Shown piece by piece: positions 1 to 5,852 of a stretch of 8,670 nucleotides of DNA. The translations under genes and the position numbers were made by a program. The notes below the pieces were generated by a model that was not told where the DNA came from, made no database searches, and saw nothing but the letters and a program-made list of their open reading frames with translations. The stretch's first letter is position 1, and each line of letters begins with the position of its first letter. This stretch comes from Synechococcaceae cyanobacterium (GTDB lineage: Bacteria; Cyanobacteriota; Cyanobacteriia; PCC-6307; Cyanobiaceae): positions 1 through 8,670 of the forward strand of contig CANHGA010000079.1 of NCBI GenBank assembly GCA_947460085.1, written 5' to 3'.

Positions 1-145
1 ATTTACCGGTGCCGCGGCCGCCAGCGATCACCACCCCACCCAGACCCGGATCCACCGCGGCCAAAAGGAGCGCCAACTTGAGGGTGCCGTGGCCAGTAAT
101 GGCCGCCAGCGGAAACGAGCGCGCTGCCACTCCGCTTGCAACCAT
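1..145 (-). CDS. chlD: Magnesium chelatase subunit ChlD, N-terminal fragment (gene runs off the left edge)
   Basis: Subunit D of the ATP-dependent magnesium chelatase, which inserts Mg2+ into protoporphyrin IX at the first committed step of chlorophyll synthesis. Only the first 48 residues are present, starting at an ATG whose complement is at 143-145. The fragment holds the AAA+ start: FPLAAITGHGTLKLALLL, then a VDPGLGGVVIAGG stretch leading into the Walker A loop GGRGTGK, cut by the window edge just before the expected Ser. The VDPGLGGVVIAG wording is what I know from cyanobacterial ChlD, whereas ChlI reads more like IDPKIGGVMIMGDRGTGKS. That difference is why I call D and not I, but with 48 residues this rests on memory of the family. 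It is divergent from folK, with 22 bp between the start codons and no visible Shine-Dalgarno sequence. A GTG five codons downstream is a possible alternative start. Confidence 0.85.
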   Translation of the reverse strand, partial: MVASGVAARSFPLAAITGHGTLKLALLLAAVDPGLGGVVIAGGRGTGK

Positions 146-167
146 GGAAGAGCCCGAACCCTGAACT

Positions 168-881
168 GTGGACGCCAGTCTCGCTGATCAGCCCATAGCA
201 ACGGGGCAGGGGTCGGGCAGCATCGCGATTGCCCTCGGCGCCAACCTGGGCGATCCCGCCGCCACCTTGATCGCGGTGCGGCCCCTGCTCGCGAAGGCCC
301 TGGTTCGATGGTTTAGCGCCCACAGCCCCCCAACCCAGCCGGCGCCAACGCTGCACTGGTCGCCGTTGTTTCGCACCGAACCGGTGGGCGGGCCCGCCGG
401 CCAGCCGCCATACCTCAATGGGGCCGTGGTGATGGCAGCCCCCACTGGGCTTGGAAGCTGCCCGCCCGAGCGCCAGACCCTTGCTGCGCCCCTGGCCCTG
501 CTCGAAGCCCTGCAAGCGTTGGAGGCCCAGTTCGGCCGCCAGCGGCTCGAGCATTGGGGGCCCCGCAGCCTGGATCTCGACCTGCTCTGGTGCGGGGATG
601 TCTGCTGCAACTCAGGCGTGCTGGACCTTCCCCACCCACGCCTTTTAGAGCGAAGTTTCGTGCTGGCCCCCCTGGCCGCCATTGATCCGAACCTGATTCC
701 ACCTTTTCAACCAAGCCCACCCGTCCAACCGGGTCCACCGGCGCAACCAGGCAAGCCCCACGGGACCCCCTTTCACGGAATCCCCCTCCAAAGCTGCGGT
801 GCGCTGCTGGGCCAATTACTGCCCCGGCTACAGGAAGCCCCCCCCGAGCGGGTGCTCCCCCAGCAGGGCTGGCCGGAATAG
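168..881 (+). CDS. folK: 2-amino-4-hydroxy-6-hydroxymethyldihydropteridine pyrophosphokinase (HPPK), FolK
   Basis: Transfers pyrophosphate from ATP to 6-hydroxymethyl-7,8-dihydropterin in folate synthesis; cytosolic. Family motifs appear in order: IAIALGANLGD (residues 19-29), PYLNGAVVM (81-89), HWGPRSLDLDLL (129-140) with D136 and D138 as the Mg2+-binding aspartates, and LPHPRLLERSFVLAPL (154-169). The start is a GTG: an in-frame TGA at 162-164 rules out anything earlier, and no other usual start codon precedes the conserved strand. At 237 residues the protein is longer than the usual 160-180. The excess lies in a proline-rich loop near 51-62 and a longer proline/glutamine-rich stretch at about 178-207 with PxQPGxP repeats. 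First gene of a likely folK-Nudix-phrB operon, 35 bp before the Nudix gene. Function is sure; the exact start is less so. Confidence 0.94.
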   Translation: MDASLADQPIATGQGSGSIAIALGANLGDPAATLIAVRPLLAKALVRWFSAHSPPTQPAPTLHWSPLFRTEPVGGPAGQPPYLNGAVVMAAPTGLGSCPPERQTLAAPLALLEALQALEAQFGRQRLEHWGPRSLDLDLLWCGDVCCNSGVLDLPHPRLLERSFVLAPLAAIDPNLIPPFQPSPPVQPGPPAQPGKPHGTPFHGIPLQSCGALLGQLLPRLQEAPPERVLPQQGWPE

Positions 882-916
882 GCCATGCTGGCGGCCACCA
901 CCAACCGCCCAACCCC

Positions 917-1477
917 ATGGCGCCCCTGCCCGCCCCCGAGCCCGCGCGCCTCATCGAAACCACGGCAGCTCTTGATGCCCGCAAGCTGCGCTTCGAGATC
1001 AACCGGGTGGAGCTACCGATGGGGGTGGAAGGCAGCTTTGGGCTGATCAAGCACCCCGGGGCCTCCTTAGCCGTGCCGGTGCTTGCCGATGGCCGGGTGG
1101 TGATCCTGCGCCAATACCGCTTTGCCGTGGCCACCAGGCTGCTGGAATTCCCCGCGGGCACCCTGGATCCCGGCGAAACGCCCCTGGGCACCATGGAACG
1201 GGAGCTGCAGGAAGAGGCTGGCTATAGCGCTACGCGCTGGGATCCCCTGGGGGCCATGCTCCCCTGCCCGGGCTATTCCGATGAGGTGATCCACATGTTT
1301 TTGGCCCGCGACCTCACCAAGCTCAGCGAGCAGCCGGCGGGCGACGACGACGAAGACCTGGAGGTGCTGTTGATGGAACCAGGCGAGCTGGATCAGGCCC
1401 TAGCCAGCGGCGATGAATACCTCGATGGCAAGAGCGTCACGGCCTGGCTCAGGGCCAAGCAACACCTCGGTCTTTAA
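917..1477 (+). CDS. Nudix hydrolase, ADP-ribose pyrophosphatase type
   Basis: A 186-residue Nudix protein that probably splits ADP-ribose or a similar nucleoside diphosphate sugar into AMP and a sugar phosphate. The Nudix box is perfect: residues 81-103 fit G-x5-E-x7-REU-x-EE-x-GU, with GTLDPGE, then REL, then EEAGY, giving the Mg2+-binding glutamates. A proline 16 residues past the box (P118, in PGYSDE) is the mark of the ADP-ribose pyrophosphatase subgroup. Upstream strands read LAVPVLADGRVVILRQYRFA (51-70), with the RQYR element usual for that group. Start ATG 917 has no Shine-Dalgarno sequence; an ATG at 885 is out of frame. It sits 35 bp after folK and 20 bp before phrB, so the three are probably co-transcribed. 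The substrate cannot be fixed from sequence alone. Confidence 0.93.
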   Translation: MAPLPAPEPARLIETTAALDARKLRFEINRVELPMGVEGSFGLIKHPGASLAVPVLADGRVVILRQYRFAVATRLLEFPAGTLDPGETPLGTMERELQEEAGYSATRWDPLGAMLPCPGYSDEVIHMFLARDLTKLSEQPAGDDDEDLEVLLMEPGELDQALASGDEYLDGKSVTAWLRAKQHLGL

Positions 1478-1497
1478 AGCCCAACGCCCCCACCGCC

Positions 1498-2979
1498 ATG
1501 GCTCCTACCCGCTGGCTGATCTGGCACCGCCGCGACCTGCGCCTCGCCGACAACCTGGCCCTTGCGGCGGCAGCGGCAAACACCGCGGCCGTGACTGGGG
1601 TGTTCGTGTGGGATCCGGCGATCCTGGAACCCGCCCCTGGCCTGCCCAAGGTGGCTCCGGCGCGGCTGTGGTTTTGGAGCGAAAGCCTGAAGGAATTGGA
1701 GCGAAGCTGGGAACAAGCCGGCAGCCGGCTTGTGATCCTGCGGGGCAAGCCCAGCGACCTGCTCCCCCAGCTGGCGGCGGCCATCGGCGCCGAGGTGGTG
1801 GCCTGGAACCGGGATGGGGAGCCCTACGCCCGGGAGAGGGATCGGGCCGTGGCGGCAGCCCTGCAGGCCCAGGGCACCAAGGTGTTGGTGGATTGGGACC
1901 AACTGCTAATCCCACCGGACCAACTCAAAACCGGCAGCGGCGATCCCTACCGGGTGTATGGGCCCTTTTGGCGCAATTGGCGCGGCCAGGTGGAACAGCG
2001 CTGGGCCGCGGGAGCCCTCAACCCAAGCCCGGCGCCCGCAGGCCTGCTGGATCTCGATGGAACCACCCTGGAATCACCAGCCCTAGCTGGCCTGCTCCAG
2101 CAGCACCAGGCCAGCGCCAGCCTTGACCATGATTTTGAGGGCACGGCCCTGTGCCCCTGCCGGCCCGGGGAAGCCGCCGCCCAGGAGCAGCTGCAATTCT
2201 TTTGCGAAGGCAAGGGCCGTGAAGGAGCCCTCCTGGCCTATGGCGAGGGGCGCAACATCCCAAGCGAAGCCGGCACCTCGACCCTGAGCGCCGCCCTGGC
2301 CTTTGGCACCCTCAGCCCGCGCCAGGCCTGGGGAGCTGCCCAGGCCGCCAAAGAACTGGCCCGCAGCGACGAGGCCCGCGAATCCATCACCGTGTGGGAA
2401 CAGGAACTCGCCTGGCGCGAGTTCTACCAACAGGCCCTGTTCCATTTCCCCGAGCTGGCCGAGGGGCCCTACCGGCCCCAATGGCGCCACTTTCCCTGGG
2501 AAAATGACCAAGGGCGCCTCGCCGCCTGGCGCGATGGCCTCACCGGCATGCCGATCATCGATGCCGCCATGCGCCAGCTCACCGCCAGCGGCTGGATGCA
2601 CAACCGCTGCCGCATGATCGTGGCCTCGTATTTGGTGAAAGACCTGATCTGCAATTGGCAGCTGGGGGAGGCCGCCTTCATGGAGCACCTGGTGGATGGG
2701 GATTTGGCCGCCAACAACGGCGGCTGGCAATGGAGCGCCAGCAGTGGCATGGATCCCAAGCCCCTGCGCATCTTCAACCCAGCCACCCAGGCCGCCAAAT
2801 TCGACCCCGACGCCACCTACATCCGCACCTGGTTGCCCGAGCTGGCCCACGTGAGCACCAAGGAGCTGATCTCCGGTGAGATCGCCCCCCTGGAGCGGCG
2901 GGGCTACCCCGAATTAATCGTGGACCACAAGCACCAGCAGGCCCACTTCAAAGCGCTTTACGCCACGATCAAGGGCTGA
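1498..2979 (+). CDS. phrB: Deoxyribodipyrimidine photolyase (class I CPD photolyase)
   Basis: Light-driven repair of cyclobutane pyrimidine dimers in DNA, using reduced FAD. At 493 residues it has the normal length. The N-terminal antenna-binding domain opens WHRRDLRLADNLAL (residues 9-22). The C-terminal FAD domain has TSTLSAALAFGTLSPR (260-275), WREFYQQ (306-312), GMPIIDAAMRQL (350-361), GWMHNRCRMIVASYLVKDL (365-383) and DLAANNGGWQWSAS (402-415) followed by GMDPKPLRIFNP. The electron-transfer tryptophan triad is W410, W387 and W334, with N406 beside the flavin. The spacings of 23, 53 and 4 residues match those of the Anacystis nidulans enzyme (W390, W367, W314, N386), so it should be an active photolyase and not a cryptochrome. 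That relative uses 8-hydroxydeazaflavin as antenna; I infer the same here but do not see it. Last gene of the folK-Nudix-phrB run, convergent with the aminotransferase. Confidence 0.96.
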   Translation: MAPTRWLIWHRRDLRLADNLALAAAAANTAAVTGVFVWDPAILEPAPGLPKVAPARLWFWSESLKELERSWEQAGSRLVILRGKPSDLLPQLAAAIGAEVVAWNRDGEPYARERDRAVAAALQAQGTKVLVDWDQLLIPPDQLKTGSGDPYRVYGPFWRNWRGQVEQRWAAGALNPSPAPAGLLDLDGTTLESPALAGLLQQHQASASLDHDFEGTALCPCRPGEAAAQEQLQFFCEGKGREGALLAYGEGRNIPSEAGTSTLSAALAFGTLSPRQAWGAAQAAKELARSDEARESITVWEQELAWREFYQQALFHFPELAEGPYRPQWRHFPWENDQGRLAAWRDGLTGMPIIDAAMRQLTASGWMHNRCRMIVASYLVKDLICNWQLGEAAFMEHLVDGDLAANNGGWQWSASSGMDPKPLRIFNPATQAAKFDPDATYIRTWLPELAHVSTKELISGEIAPLERRGYPELIVDHKHQQAHFKALYATIKG

Positions 2980-3002
2980 TTGAGCGCTATTTAATTCAGC
3001 CC
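2973..3002. terminator. Possible bidirectional terminator between convergent genes
   Basis: GGGCTGA (2973-2979, containing the phrB stop codon) pairs with TCAGCCC (2996-3002) around a 16-base AT-leaning loop. On the plus strand the hairpin is followed by TATTTGGTT, which is only mildly T-rich; on the minus strand there is no T-run. It occupies most of the 30-bp gap between phrB and the aminotransferase, which is where a shared terminator would be expected. The stem is only 7 bp, so this is a candidate. Confidence 0.4.
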
Positions 3003-3009
3003 TATTTGG

Positions 3010-4257
3010 TTAAGCCGCCACCTGTTCAGCTGGGATTGGTGAAGCTTGAGGCACAAGGGTTTTGAGCACCGCAATCACCTGCTGCTGCTGTTCAGCCGAG
3101 AGCTCGGGGAAGATCGGCAGGCTGAGCACCTCGGAGCACAGGCGCTCGGTGATCGGCAAAGAGCCTGGCCCATAACCCAGCTCGGCATAGGCCGGCTGGC
3201 GGTGAATGGGAATCGGGTAGTAAATGATCGTGCTGACGCCGGCGTTCTGGAGCTGCTGCTTGAGCCAATCCCGGCAGCAGGCTTCCGGCAGGCCGAAGTC
3301 GGCGCTATCGGACGAGGGCACACAGGCCGCCGCCTGGTTAGGGCCATCACAGAGGGGAGCGCAAGCTTTCACCCCCGATGGGGTGCCAGGCACCCGCACC
3401 ACGAATTGGTTCCAACTGTGGCCTTGGGGGCCCGCTTCCGGCAGATGCACGCCCCCAAGGTCTGCCAATTGCTGGCGATACAGGGCTGAGATGGCCCTAC
3501 GGCGATCCACCCAGCGGCCCAGATGGGGCAGCTTCACGGTAAGCACGGCAGCCTGGATGGCATCGAGGCGGCTGTTGTAGCCAAGGGCGGTGTGCAGGTA
3601 GCGGCGCGGCATGCCATGCACCGCCAGCTCCCGAATGGACTGGGCCAACGCAGCATCGCGGCAGGTGATGGCACCGCCATCGCCTGCTCCACCGAGGTTT
3701 TTGGTCGGGAAGAAGCTGAAGCAGCCCGCATCGCCCCAGCTGCCCACGGGCTGCCCCGCCCAGCTGGCGCCCGAGGCCTGGGCGCAGTCTTCCACCACCT
3801 TGAGGCCATGGCGCTCAGCGATGGCACAGACCCGCTCCATGTCGACGGGGCGGCCGAACAAATGCACCGGGATCAGGGCCTTGGTGGCCGGGGTAATCGC
3901 CGCTTCCGCCTGATCGAGATCGATCAGGTAGCTGCTCTCCTCCACATCCACAAACACCGGCGTTGCGCCCACGGCGCTGATCGCTTCGGCCGTGGCAAAA
4001 AAGCTGAACGAGGCCGTAATCACCTCATCGCCCGGACCAATCCCCAGGGCCCTCAGCGCCAGAATTAGGGCATCGGTGCCGCTGTTGCAGCCAATCGCAA
4101 ACGGCGCGCCGCAGGAGGTTGCAAAGTCGTGCTCAAACCCGGCAATCGTGGCGCCACCGATGTATTGGCCGCTGCGCAGCACCTGCAAAACGGCTTGATC
4201 AAGAGCTTCTCCGAGCTCCTGGATCTGCTCGCTGAGGCTGAAGGGGGGCACCTGCAT
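3010..4257 (-). CDS. DegT/DnrJ/EryC1/StrS-family PLP-dependent sugar aminotransferase
   Basis: Fold-type I PLP enzyme that transfers an amino group, usually from glutamate, to a keto-sugar nucleotide for surface polysaccharide or glycan synthesis. Of its 415 residues, these fit the family: SGQYIGG (29-35), GCNSGTDAL (56-64), TASFSFFATAEAI (81-93), VHLFGRPVDM (131-140), VVEDCAQASGA (154-164) with D157 contacting the pyridine nitrogen, SFFPTKNLGG (181-190) with K186 as the Schiff-base lysine, GYNSRLDAIQAA (226-237) and YYPIPIHRQPAY (346-357). I start at the ATG at 4257 (MQVPPFSLSEQ), the usual opening of cyanobacterial members. The frame stays open 42 residues further upstream, but that part looks non-coding. 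Odd point: residues 291-328 form a cysteine-rich insertion (C299, C303, C312, C327, C328) where the family usually passes directly from NQFVVRV to RDWL. No sugar-pathway partner is nearby, so the substrate is unknown. Confidence 0.93.
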   Translation of the reverse strand: MQVPPFSLSEQIQELGEALDQAVLQVLRSGQYIGGATIAGFEHDFATSCGAPFAIGCNSGTDALILALRALGIGPGDEVITASFSFFATAEAISAVGATPVFVDVEESSYLIDLDQAEAAITPATKALIPVHLFGRPVDMERVCAIAERHGLKVVEDCAQASGASWAGQPVGSWGDAGCFSFFPTKNLGGAGDGGAITCRDAALAQSIRELAVHGMPRRYLHTALGYNSRLDAIQAAVLTVKLPHLGRWVDRRRAISALYRQQLADLGGVHLPEAGPQGHSWNQFVVRVPGTPSGVKACAPLCDGPNQAAACVPSSDSADFGLPEACCRDWLKQQLQNAGVSTIIYYPIPIHRQPAYAELGYGPGSLPITERLCSEVLSLPIFPELSAEQQQQVIAVLKTLVPQASPIPAEQVAA

Positions 4258-4412
4258 GCCGGTGAACTTAAGCCGCTGGCGATGCCCGCCAACGCTGGGG
4301 GATGCCAGTTGCTGGTGCATCCCTGGGCCCTGGTGGCGTGGGCCAAAGGAGCCTGATCGGCAAGGATTGCCTCGCCGTTGCATGCCAAACCGTGCCCGCA
4401 GGAGTTTCCCGC
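4258..4412. promoter_or_regulatory. Divergent intergenic region between the aminotransferase and the lipoprotein gene
   Basis: These 155 bp should carry the 5' control signals of both genes. I see no convincing -35/-10 pair for either direction. There are several short inverted repeats: TGGCG/CGCCA at 4277-4281/4287-4291; GGGATGCCAG pairing with CTG and GCATCCC between 4299 and 4323 (10 bp with a 2-base bulge and a 3-base loop); and GGCAA/TTGCC at 4359-4363/4367-4371. In DNA this GC-rich some of these will be chance, so an operator role is only a guess. Confidence 0.35.
4400..4404 (+). promoter_or_regulatory. Shine-Dalgarno site that supports a TTG start
   Basis: AGGAG lies 8 bases before the TTG at 4413. 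It is the clearest ribosome-binding sequence in the window, where most genes lack one. It decides the start of the lipoprotein gene, because translation from this TTG gives a textbook lipoprotein signal peptide. Confidence 0.6.
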
Positions 4413-4970
4413 TTGCGTCCAGCGCTGCTGGGAAGCCCCGCGCTCGCCACTATCGCCATCGGTCTAGGGCTGGGGCTCACGGGCTGCATGCCCGCCCACC
4501 TGAGGCCCAGCTGGACGCTCTATCCCCTGGAGCGCCACCAGCGCCATGACGGCCTGGCCGTGGTGAGTCAGCCGGATGGCTACGGCCTGCACATCTGGAT
4601 CGAAACCGACACCACCACCCCGGGGCTCTGCCAGCCCCGCTGGATTGTCGATGCGGCCAGGCTGTTCAACGGCAATGGCACCGCCCCCTTCAGCTCTGGC
4701 CTCGCCCCCCGCCAGGAATTTTTCACAGCCGTTGCCCGGGCCGATGTGCGCCGGGCCCTGCGCCAACAGAGCCAAGCCCTTTGCCAGGAGCGCGCACCCC
4801 GCCGCAGCTTCCGCTGGCAAGAGCCCCCGCGAAGCCCCCAGGAGGTCAAGGCTGAAAGCTTCCCGCTCCTCGAAGAATCGGATCTGCTCAGCGATCCAGC
4901 GGCCGTGCAAGAGCAGGAAGATCAGCTCCTGAAACCCTCCCCAAACCCTGCGGCTCCAGAGCAGCGCTGA
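4413..4970 (+). CDS. Uncharacterised lipoprotein
   Basis: I do not recognise this protein. From the TTG start it has 185 residues. It opens with an arginine and a hydrophobic, glycine/leucine-rich segment (residues 9-22) that ends in the lipobox LTGC, with C25 as the likely lipidated cysteine, so it should be anchored to a membrane on its outer side. The middle part (about 31-115) looks like a small folded domain: RPSWTLYPLE, DGYGLHIWIETDTTTPGLC and QPRWIVDAARLFNGNG, with cysteines at 73 and 124. From about 125 on it is arginine/proline-rich, then acidic (144-172), then a PSPNPAAPEQ tail, all probably disordered. Longer starts at GTG 4392 or ATG 4302 are open, but they would bury the signal peptide behind an unlikely leader. 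It lies 99 bp before fabI on the same strand, so co-transcription is possible but unproven. Confidence 0.75.
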   Translation: MRPALLGSPALATIAIGLGLGLTGCMPAHLRPSWTLYPLERHQRHDGLAVVSQPDGYGLHIWIETDTTTPGLCQPRWIVDAARLFNGNGTAPFSSGLAPRQEFFTAVARADVRRALRQQSQALCQERAPRRSFRWQEPPRSPQEVKAESFPLLEESDLLSDPAAVQEQEDQLLKPSPNPAAPEQR

Positions 4971-5069
4971 GCCAAACGGCCGGAGCGCTGAACCAACCCG
5001 TTAATCGATCCCCCGGGGTGGGAGAGAATCACTCCATCGCAACCTTTCGCCCCCGGCGGCCCCATTCCC
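4971..5069. other. Gap before fabI
   Basis: These 99 bp hold no gene. AGCGCTGA, present at the end of the lipoprotein gene (4963-4970), recurs at 4984-4991. A CCCCGGGG palindrome and a purine-rich stretch (GTGGGAGAGAATCAC) follow. GAGAAT could be a weak -10 box for fabI, but I find no matching -35 and make no promoter call. Confidence 0.3.
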
Positions 5070-5852
5070 ATGCTCCTGGATCTACGCGGCAAAAAGGCCC
5101 TGGTTACGGGGATCGCCAACAACCGCTCGATCGCCTGGGGCATTGCCCAGCAACTCGCCGCCGCCGGCTGCGAGCTGGGCATCACCTACCTACCCGACGA
5201 CAAAGGGCGCTTTGAAGGCAAGGTGCGCGAACTCACCGCTCCGCTCAACCCCACCCTGTTTGAGCCCCTGAACGTGCAGGAGCCCGCCCAGATCGAAGCG
5301 GTGTTTGAGCAGGTCAAGCAGCAGTGGGGCTCCATCGATGTGCTGGTGCACTGCCTGGCCTTTGCCGGCAAAGAAGAACTGATTGGCGACTACTCGGCCA
5401 TTAGCCCCGAGGGCTTCGCCCGGGCCCTAGAGGTGAGCGCCTATTCCCTGGCCCCCTTGTGCCGTTACGCCAAGCCCCTGTTCAACCCAGGGGCCAGCGT
5501 GATCACCCTGAGCTATCTGGGGGCCGAGCGGGCCATCCCCAACTACAACGTGATGGGCGTGGCCAAGGCGGCCCTGGAGGCCTCCGTGCGTTACCTGGCC
5601 GCCGAACTCGGCCCCGAGAAGCAGGTGCGGGTCAATGCGATCAGCGCCGGCCCGATCCGCACCCTGGCCAGCTCGGCCATCGGCGGCATCCTCGACATGA
5701 TCCATAACGTGGAAGAGAAGGCCCCCCTGCGCCGCACCGTGACCCAGGACGAAGTGGGCTCTACCGCCGCCTTCCTGGCCAGCCCCCTGAGCTCGGGCAT
5801 CACCGGCCAGGTGCTGTACGTGGACGCCGGCTACTGCATCACCGGGATGTGA
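5070..5852 (+). CDS. fabI: Enoyl-[acyl-carrier-protein] reductase, FabI
   Basis: NAD(P)H-dependent reduction of trans-2-enoyl-ACP, the last step of each fatty-acid elongation cycle; a cytosolic short-chain dehydrogenase. The 260-residue length is standard. The nucleotide-binding loop reads GIANNRSIAWGIAQQLA (residues 14-30), and the FabI-type active site is SYLGAERAIPNYNVMGVAK (148-166) with Y159 and K166 in the Y-x6-K spacing and Y149 also conserved. Further marks are NAISAGPIRTLASS (189-202) and the end GQVLYVDAGY. The residue at the position of E. coli G93 is A97, in HCLAFA, as I recall from Bacillus-type FabI. ATG 5070 gives the expected MLLDLRGKKALVTG opening without a Shine-Dalgarno sequence. 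The stop codon TGA shares four bases (GTGA) with the aguA start. Confidence 0.97.
   Translation: MLLDLRGKKALVTGIANNRSIAWGIAQQLAAAGCELGITYLPDDKGRFEGKVRELTAPLNPTLFEPLNVQEPAQIEAVFEQVKQQWGSIDVLVHCLAFAGKEELIGDYSAISPEGFARALEVSAYSLAPLCRYAKPLFNPGASVITLSYLGAERAIPNYNVMGVAKAALEASVRYLAAELGPEKQVRVNAISAGPIRTLASSAIGGILDMIHNVEEKAPLRRTVTQDEVGSTAAFLASPLSSGITGQVLYVDAGYCITGM

Noticed and set aside
415..1194. 259-codon open frame on the minus strand across folK and the Nudix gene
   Set aside because: It is antisense to two well-supported genes, is rich in Gly/Ala/Arg/Pro without any motif, and is the kind of long shadow frame expected in GC-rich DNA.
1413..2126. 237-codon plus-strand open frame overlapping the Nudix end and the phrB start
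   Set aside because: It is out of frame with both real genes, and its protein is low-complexity Pro/Gly/Arg with no motif.
2083..2850. 255-codon minus-strand open frame inside phrB
   Set aside because: It is fully antisense to the photolyase FAD domain and its composition mirrors the complementary codons; no domain is recognisable.
4258..4383. 42-residue N-terminal extension of the aminotransferase
   Set aside because: The added residues are not family-like, and MQVPPFSLSEQ at 4257 is the usual start. The extension would also consume the divergent control region.
4302..4412. N-terminal extension of the lipoprotein from ATG 4302
   Set aside because: It would put 37 unlikely residues before a well-formed signal peptide. 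The AGGAG/TTG pair gives a better start.
4963..4991. Direct repeat AGCGCTGA at 4963 and 4984
   Set aside because: Two 8-base copies, one inside a coding end, with a palindromic core common in this DNA; not enough to call a site.
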